Origin: Chitinimonas arctica
Lineage (GTDB): Bacteria; Pseudomonadota; Gammaproteobacteria; Burkholderiales; Chitinimonadaceae
Direction of reading: 5' to 3'
Assembly (NCBI RefSeq): GCF_007431345.1
Contig: NZ_CP041730.1
Coordinates: 806,001 to 870,000 of the forward strand
DNA: 64,000 bases
The first letter of the stretch is position 1. Every line of letters starts with the position of its first letter. Below are positions 59,396 through 64,000 of this stretch, piece after piece. Below the pieces are notes generated by a model. The model was not told where the DNA came from, did no database searches, and was given only the letters and a program-made list of their open reading frames with translations. Made by a program: the position numbers and the translations under genes.

Positions 59396-60976
59396 ATGCA
59401 ACATTACGACGTATTGATACTGGGCAGCGGCCTGGCCGGCATGACCTTGGCCTTGCAGCTCGCAGAAACGCGCAAGATCGCACTGGTTACCAAACGCACG
59501 CTCACCGACGGCGCCAGTCAATGGGCACAGGGCGGGATCGCCGCCGTGCTCGACCAGACCGACAGCATCGACGAGCATGTGCGCGACACCTTGATCGCGG
59601 GCGCCGGGCTCTGCGACGAAGCGGCCACGCGCTTCATCCTGGACCGGGCTCGCGAGGCGATCGAGTGGTTGATCGAGCTGGGCGTTCCCTTCACCCCCGA
59701 TGCGGCGCATGAAACCGGCTTCCACCTGACTCGCGAGGGCGGCCACTCGCATCGGCGCATCATCCACGCCGCCGATGCGACCGGCGCCGCCGTGGTGGCG
59801 ACCCTGGCGGCCAAGGTCGCGGCGCATCCCAATATCCATTTGCTGGAAGAGCATATCGGCCTGGACCTGATCGTCGGCAAGAAGCTGGGCCACCCCGACT
59901 CGGGCTGCCTGGGCGCCTACGTGCTGGACAAGCGCAGCGGCCAAGTGCAAACCCTGCTGGCCGACCACACCGTGCTGGCCACCGGCGGCGCCGGCAAGGT
60001 CTATCTCTATACCACCAACCCCGACACCGCCACCGGCGACGGCATTGCCATGGGTTGGCGCGCCGGCTGCCGGGTGGCCAATATGGAATTCATCCAGTTC
60101 CATCCCACCTGCCTTTATCACCCGCATGCGATGAGCTTCCTGATCTCGGAAGCCGTTCGCGGCGAAGGCGGCCTGCTCAAATTGCCGGACGGCAGCCGAT
60201 TCATGCCGGCGCACGATGAGCGGGCCGAACTGGCGCCGCGCGATATCACGGCCCGGGCGATCGACTTCGAGATGAAAAAATACGGTCTCGACTGTGTCTA
60301 CCTGGACATCAGCCACCAGCCGGCCGAATTCATCCGCGAGCATTTCCCCAATATCCACCAGCGCTGCCTGGAACTGGGCATCGATATCACCCGCCAACCC
60401 ATTCCGGTCGTACCGGCCGCGCATTACACCTGCGGCGGACTGCTGACCGACCTGGCCGGCCGCACCGACGTGGCCAATCTCTACGCCATCGGCGAAACCG
60501 CCTGTACGGGCCTGCACGGCGCCAATCGCCTGGCCAGCAATTCCTTGCTGGAAGCCCTGGTACTGGGTCGCGCGGCGGCGCAGGCCATCCTGTCGGCGGC
60601 ACCGGTCCAACGGATTCCGGTACCGGCCTGGGATGCCAGCCGCGTGAGCGATGCGGACGAGGAAGTGGTGATTGCGCACAACTGGGATGAATTGCGGCGT
60701 TTTATGTGGGACTACGTCGGCATCGTCCGCACCGATAAGCGACTGGAGCGGGCCGCCCATCGCATCGCCTTGCTACGCAGTGAAATCGACGAGTTCTATC
60801 GCAATTTCCGTGTCAGCAACGATCTGATCGAGCTGCGCAACCTCGTCGATACGGCGGACTTGATCGTACGTTCGGCCCAATTGCGCCATGAAAGCCGCGG
60901 CCTGCACTTCAGCCGCGATTACCCGGCCACGCTGGGGACGGCCGTCCCGACCATCCTAGCCGCCAGGGGCGAGTAG
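59396..60976 (+). CDS. nadB: L-aspartate oxidase
   Basis: The 526-residue FAD enzyme oxidises aspartate to iminoaspartate in de novo NAD synthesis. FAD-binding LILGSGLAGMTLALQLAE is at residues 7-24. The succinate-dehydrogenase-like catalytic motifs include LTREGGHSHRRIIHAADATG, EAVRGEGGLLKL and HYTCGGLLTDLAGRT. The C-terminal helical domain ends RGLHFSRDYP. It is divergent from rpoE, as in other betaproteobacteria. Its 3' end overlaps the convergent YgfX-like gene by 21 bp. Confidence 0.96.
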   Translation: MQHYDVLILGSGLAGMTLALQLAETRKIALVTKRTLTDGASQWAQGGIAAVLDQTDSIDEHVRDTLIAGAGLCDEAATRFILDRAREAIEWLIELGVPFTPDAAHETGFHLTREGGHSHRRIIHAADATGAAVVATLAAKVAAHPNIHLLEEHIGLDLIVGKKLGHPDSGCLGAYVLDKRSGQVQTLLADHTVLATGGAGKVYLYTTNPDTATGDGIAMGWRAGCRVANMEFIQFHPTCLYHPHAMSFLISEAVRGEGGLLKLPDGSRFMPAHDERAELAPRDITARAIDFEMKKYGLDCVYLDISHQPAEFIREHFPNIHQRCLELGIDITRQPIPVVPAAHYTCGGLLTDLAGRTDVANLYAIGETACTGLHGANRLASNSLLEALVLGRAAAQAILSAAPVQRIPVPAWDASRVSDADEEVVIAHNWDELRRFMWDYVGIVRTDKRLERAAHRIALLRSEIDEFYRNFRVSNDLIELRNLVDTADLIVRSAQLRHESRGLHFSRDYPATLGTAVPTILAARGE

Positions 60977-61438
60977 ACCGGAATGCGCCTGAACCCGTGC
61001 GCCCCAGCGCAGCCAGGCCCGCAAGCGCCGCAGTTCGGCCGGTGCGGCGCTGTCCGGCCACAGCACCAGGCGTATGCGACGGTCATCGGTTAGGGCAAGT
61101 GTCAGCACCAGCAGATGCGGGGTGCAATGGAAGGTGGGCATCAGTAGCGCGGCGAAATCCTCGTCGCCGAGCCGCAAGGCCCAACTGCCATCCGCCAATA
61201 GCCAGGCATGGCTGGGCAGCTCGCGCCGACAGGAACGCAGCCGCCATAGCGCCGACAGCAGCACGGCGCAGCCGAGGAGCAGTTGTGCCGCCAGTGGCAG
61301 GCTGGCCAACCTCGGCATCGGTAGCGCCAGCAGATGCAGCGCGCCCACGCCAAGGCGTTCCAGATTCGAAGGGCGTAATTGCAGCAGCAATTGTGGAGCG
61401 GCTTTCAATCCGTACTCCAGAATGTGACAGAGCGGCAT
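60956..61438 (-). CDS. YgfX-like membrane protein
   Basis: The 160-residue protein has two closely spaced hydrophobic segments (VGALHLLALPMPRLASLPLA, AQLLLGCAVLLSALWRL), then a soluble beta-rich domain with LLADGSWALRLGDEDFAALL and LTDDRRIRLVLWPDS. This is the YgfX (CptA) arrangement. YgfX has been linked to SdhE and to cytoskeletal toxicity in E. coli; the role here is not established. Location beside nadB/rpoE is common for the family. The start (ATG 61436-61438) is uncertain; family members are often about 135 residues. Confidence 0.65.
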   Translation of the reverse strand: MPLCHILEYGLKAAPQLLLQLRPSNLERLGVGALHLLALPMPRLASLPLAAQLLLGCAVLLSALWRLRSCRRELPSHAWLLADGSWALRLGDEDFAALLMPTFHCTPHLLVLTLALTDDRRIRLVLWPDSAAPAELRRLRAWLRWGARVQAHSGLLAPGG

Positions 61439-61493
61439 TTGCCGCTCCGTCTACCAGCATCCGGCAAGCCATGACGACTTGCCGATATCACGC

Positions 61494-62180
61494 TTACTGG
61501 ATTTCGATCGTACCCGACACGCCCACCTGCACCTGGCTGTCGCCCGCTTCCATCGGCGGCGGCGCCATTTCAGCCGCCATGCCGCCGCGCATTGCCTTCA
61601 TCAGCATGGGCGGTTGCGGCGCATAACCGCCGCTATTGACGCTTAGGTTGACCAGCTTGTAGCTGCCGCCGCCAACGCTCTTGCGTACCACTTCCGCGCG
61701 GCCGCGAAACGCCTTGACCGCTTCGTCGATCAACTCGGTCTCCACCCGTTCGCGGGTAGCCGGCGCTACGCCAAAGCTGACACCAGCCAATTGCATATTG
61801 GCTTGCAGCTTGCCGATCAGTTCCGCCGCCGCCTTGAAATCGGTGGATTCCAGCCGGATATCGGAGCGGCCGCGCCAGCCTTCGGCCTTGTTCTTGTTGT
61901 TGTAGATGGGATAAACGCCATTGCTGCCGGACGAAACCTTGACCGCCGGATAGGTCTTGGCAATCTTGATCGCCTCGGCGGTAGCGCGATTGAGCTTGTC
62001 GGCCAGGATCGCGGCACTGGCGTCGCTGAACTCGACATAGAGCGAAGCCTGGGCCAGGTCGTTCGGCACTTCGCGGCGCGCTTCTGCCTGCAGGCCGACG
62101 ATATTGTATTGAATCGTCTCGGCGGCGAAGGCTTGACCGGCCAACAGGGCGGATGCGATCAGGAGCGGGATTCGCTTCAT
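61494..62180 (-). CDS. SIMPL-domain periplasmic protein
   Basis: The 228-residue exported protein has signal peptide MKRIPLLIASALLAGQAFAA and a SIMPL (DUF541) domain: YNIVGLQAEARREVPNDLAQ, LNRATAEAIKIAKTYPAVKV, and later VETELIDEAVKAFRGRAEVV. Members such as E. coli YggE are linked to oxidative-stress tolerance and form oligomeric rings. ATG 62178-62180 follows AGAGGAAAA. The Met-rich C-terminus (PMLMKAMRGGMAAEMAPPPM) is unusual for the family. Confidence 0.88.
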   Translation of the reverse strand: MKRIPLLIASALLAGQAFAAETIQYNIVGLQAEARREVPNDLAQASLYVEFSDASAAILADKLNRATAEAIKIAKTYPAVKVSSGSNGVYPIYNNKNKAEGWRGRSDIRLESTDFKAAAELIGKLQANMQLAGVSFGVAPATRERVETELIDEAVKAFRGRAEVVRKSVGGGSYKLVNLSVNSGGYAPQPPMLMKAMRGGMAAEMAPPPMEAGDSQVQVGVSGTIEIQ

Positions 62181-62327
62181 GGTTTTCCTCTTCTGCAATT
62201 TGAATATGAAAGCTGACAAGATTCCCCCGTCGAGCGCCGGGGGGGGAGGCGCTCCAACGGTGGCACGGGCAAAACCTGCGCCCGAACGACGAGCAGTCTC
62301 TCCGGTGCCGCCTGAACCCGTGGTGAA

Positions 62328-62690
62328 TCAGTGCAGACCGTGATCGGTAGTGGGGCTGTTGTGAATGTCCTGGTCCACGCTATCCATCAGCACGGTATGG
62401 ATTTCGACATCGAACCAATCCCAGAAGGTCTTCAGGTTGCGGCTCTTCGGCCACAGCTTGCTATCCTGCGCCCAGGACGCCAGTTCCATTTCGAAAACCT
62501 TGTCGGCCATATCGTCGATATAGGCAATACCGTCTTCCTGCTCATTCACCTCGGGAATCATCAACACTGTGCAATCACTGCGGATATCGTCGAGGCTAAG
62601 GGTCACTTCGTTCTCGGGCAAACTATTGAGCCACTCGAGAAAAGGCTTCTTGGGCTTGATAACGGCAATCGAACGATCCACAAAATACAT
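62328..62690 (-). CDS. Hypothetical acidic protein, 120 aa
   Basis: ATG 62688-62690 follows GGAGAAAAAAG. The product (MYFVDRSIAVIKPKKPFLEW, LNSLPENEVTLSLDDIRSDC, ending STTDHGLH-like) is a soluble acidic protein. Its second half is rich in Trp, Asp and Glu (ASWAQDSKLWPKSRNLKTFW). No signal peptide or membrane segment is seen. I believe similar proteins occur in Neisseriales, but no function is known to me. One copy of the structured repeat lies 75 bp upstream of its start. Confidence 0.75.
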   Translation of the reverse strand: MYFVDRSIAVIKPKKPFLEWLNSLPENEVTLSLDDIRSDCTVLMIPEVNEQEDGIAYIDDMADKVFEMELASWAQDSKLWPKSRNLKTFWDWFDVEIHTVLMDSVDQDIHNSPTTDHGLH

Positions 62691-62764
62691 ACTTTTTTCT
62701 CCAGATATACCTGCGTCCGAGCATAGCATGGCACTACCGGCCCGCTATGCAGGCAGCGCAAAAG

Positions 62765-62930
62765 GGACACACTGAAATATTGCGGGTTCTCGAACCACAG
62801 CTCACCACCCGGCAAAGCCGGGTGTTCGAGGTCAGTGAGAAATCAACGATCCCTCGCTGTTTTATCCCACTCCCCCCGCCCTCGCCGCCGCGAGGGAGCC
62901 TCGCTAGCGCTCGTTTGCGCATTAAATCAG
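62765..62930. repeat. Structured dispersed repeat, copy 2 (about 166 bp)
   Basis: It is the partner of 50898-51078, in the same orientation and about 80% identical, with both hairpins conserved and a short deletion relative to copy 1. Both copies lie 40-75 bp upstream of minus-strand genes. Confidence 0.8.
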
Positions 62931-63067
62931 CGGCCAAAGCAGGATTATGCGACGTTCCCGCTTCGGCCGCAGTGGAACAAGCGAAGCTCACTTGCATTGC
63001 TCGCCTATCGAGCACCTCGCCCATCGCTTAGAATTCAACTTAATACAAGACAAGCAAAGGCCAGCGC

Positions 63068-63412
63068 ATGTTCGACCAACGCACATCGGGTCGTAGATTG
63101 GTTCGCTGGAAAGCGGCGGTGATCCCGCTCAACCGGCCGGACCATATTATCCAAAGCCACGCCACCGAAGTGGCGCAAAAGGGTATCTCGCTGTTTTGCA
63201 AGGAACAATTGTTCCCTCATATCACCTATCGCATCATCATGCAGATCCCCGACGCCATGCATATCAGCGTGTCTTACGTGGAGGTCGAAGGCAAACCGAT
63301 CTTCTCGTCGCTGGTCGGTTCGATGGGGGAGTTCCGTACCGGGATGAAGCTGACCGATATCAGCAATGAATATCGCAGCAAGATCGATGCCCTGCTGCGC
63401 GGGATTGGTTAG
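63068..63412 (+). CDS. PilZ-domain-like protein, 114 aa
   Basis: The single-domain protein opens FDQRTSGRRLVRWKAAV, matching the RxxxR c-di-GMP-binding motif (RLVRW context). A beta-barrel follows. The second motif DxSxxG is replaced by EVAQKGISL, so binding may be weak or lost. ATG 63068-63070 sits about 40 bp from an AT-rich promoter-like patch. It probably acts as a cytoplasmic c-di-GMP effector or a degenerate relative. Confidence 0.7.
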   Translation: MFDQRTSGRRLVRWKAAVIPLNRPDHIIQSHATEVAQKGISLFCKEQLFPHITYRIIMQIPDAMHISVSYVEVEGKPIFSSLVGSMGEFRTGMKLTDISNEYRSKIDALLRGIG

Positions 63413-63418
63413 CGAAAC

Positions 63419-64000
63419 CTAAGCATCGCCCTGGACCGCCATCGCTGCCAAGCAGTCACCCATGGCAGCCAACAAGGCGGCGTAGGACTGTCGATCCAAC
63501 TCGCCTCGCCTGGCGGCCAGCTCGACCCGCAAGGCTTCGGCCGCCGCGATCGAGGCGGCAAGCGCGCCGAGACTCCCCCTTAGCGTATGCGTTTCCTGCT
63601 GTAAGGTCAGCAGGTCTTCCGCTACCAAGGCGGCTTCGAGCCCGGCCCGCCGCGCCGGCCATTCCGCACGGAACAGGTTCAGCATCTCGGCCAGCAGGGC
63701 GGCATTGCCGCCGCAGCTTGCCAGTGCCGTTTCGCGGTCGAACGGCATAGCGGCCTTCTCGACGCTCATCGGCGCCACCGCATCCCGCAGGTTCGCGACG
63801 CGTGCCAGCACGGCACGCAGCTTGGCCAGCGAAATGGGCTTGGAGAGGAAATCGTCCATGCCCGCCGCCAGGCATCGCTCACGGTCCTCCGGCAGCGCAT
63901 TGGCTGTCATGGCGATAATGGGTAGATGGATATCGCCTTCGAGCGCACGGATGGCACGCGTGGCGGCCAGCCCGTCCATTTCCGGCATCTGCATATCCAT
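63419..64000 (-). CDS. Response-regulator/Hpt protein, probably the C-terminus of a hybrid histidine kinase (5' end outside window)
   Basis: The visible 193 residues contain the end of a receiver domain with the phospho-acceptor in MDMQMPEMDG, IAMTANALPEDRERCLAAGM and the Lys in LSKPIS. A C-terminal Hpt domain has its His in ETHTLRGSLGALAA. This receiver-Hpt order is typical of the tail of large hybrid sensor kinases (BarA-like). The frame continues past the window edge; the Met at 64000 is internal. The stop is 6 bp after the convergent PilZ-like gene stop. Confidence 0.88.
   Translation of the reverse strand: MDMQMPEMDGLAATRAIRALEGDIHLPIIAMTANALPEDRERCLAAGMDDFLSKPISLAKLRAVLARVANLRDAVAPMSVEKAAMPFDRETALASCGGNAALLAEMLNLFRAEWPARRAGLEAALVAEDLLTLQQETHTLRGSLGALAASIAAAEALRVELAARRGELDRQSYAALLAAMGDCLAAMAVQGDA

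Overview
The window looks like a chromosomal segment of a GC-rich betaproteobacterium, probably Neisseriales-like (Chitinibacteraceae/Chromobacteriaceae type). The evidence is the block nadB, rpoE-rseA-rseB-mucD, lepA, lepB, DUF4845-rnc-era-recO-acpS, together with paired acnB/acnA aconitases, a GspC-D-E secretion operon and class Ia nrdB. No rRNA, CRISPR array, prophage or intact insertion sequence was seen. Three tRNA genes are present.

Layout. 1-6.6 kb is an accessory-like stretch: a truncated Crp/Fnr regulator, a PHB-depolymerase-family esterase, small unknown proteins, a DUF2314 protein, a short type A24 prepilin peptidase with a Cys-rich partner, and a 1.2 kb gene-poor zone with repeats. 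6.6-10.2 kb encodes a surface pair: a lipoprotein with four bacterial Ig-like domains and an ice-binding-like (DUF3494) domain, then an OmpA-type porin. 10.4-20.9 kb is core metabolism: nrdB behind a probable NrdR-controlled promoter, a LysR/quinone-oxidoreductase divergent pair, acnB, a GcvA-type LysR regulator and acnA. 20.9-24.6 kb has a GGDEF/EAL membrane protein and two small unknowns, the second of which ends the gspC-gspD-gspE operon (24.2-29.2 kb). A tRNA-Asp/tRNA-Val/tRNA-Asp cluster follows, then a chemoreceptor with a c-type haem motif in its periplasmic domain.

31.9-45.4 kb holds an M3 peptidase, hrpA, a hipBA toxin-antitoxin pair with an elaborate operator, a Tricorn-like protease, tag, a carboxylesterase and a FitAB/VapBC-type toxin-antitoxin pair. 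45.6-47.7 kb is a two-gene unit of unknown role (PilZ-like protein plus SpoIIAA-like protein). 47.7-61.4 kb is the conserved envelope-stress, translation and RNA-processing block, ending with nadB and a YgfX-like protein. The window closes with a SIMPL-domain protein, an unknown protein, a PilZ-like protein and a truncated receiver/Hpt protein.

Most notable points: lepA carries a single-base deletion inside its GTPase G3 motif; two diverged copies of a ~170-bp structured repeat lie just upstream of two minus-strand genes; a CxxCH haem-binding motif occurs in a chemoreceptor; and the hipBA promoter has a 19-bp perfect inverted repeat plus a second operator over the hipB ribosome-binding region. 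Starts were chosen by ribosome-binding sites and family lengths, so several differ from the longest open frame.
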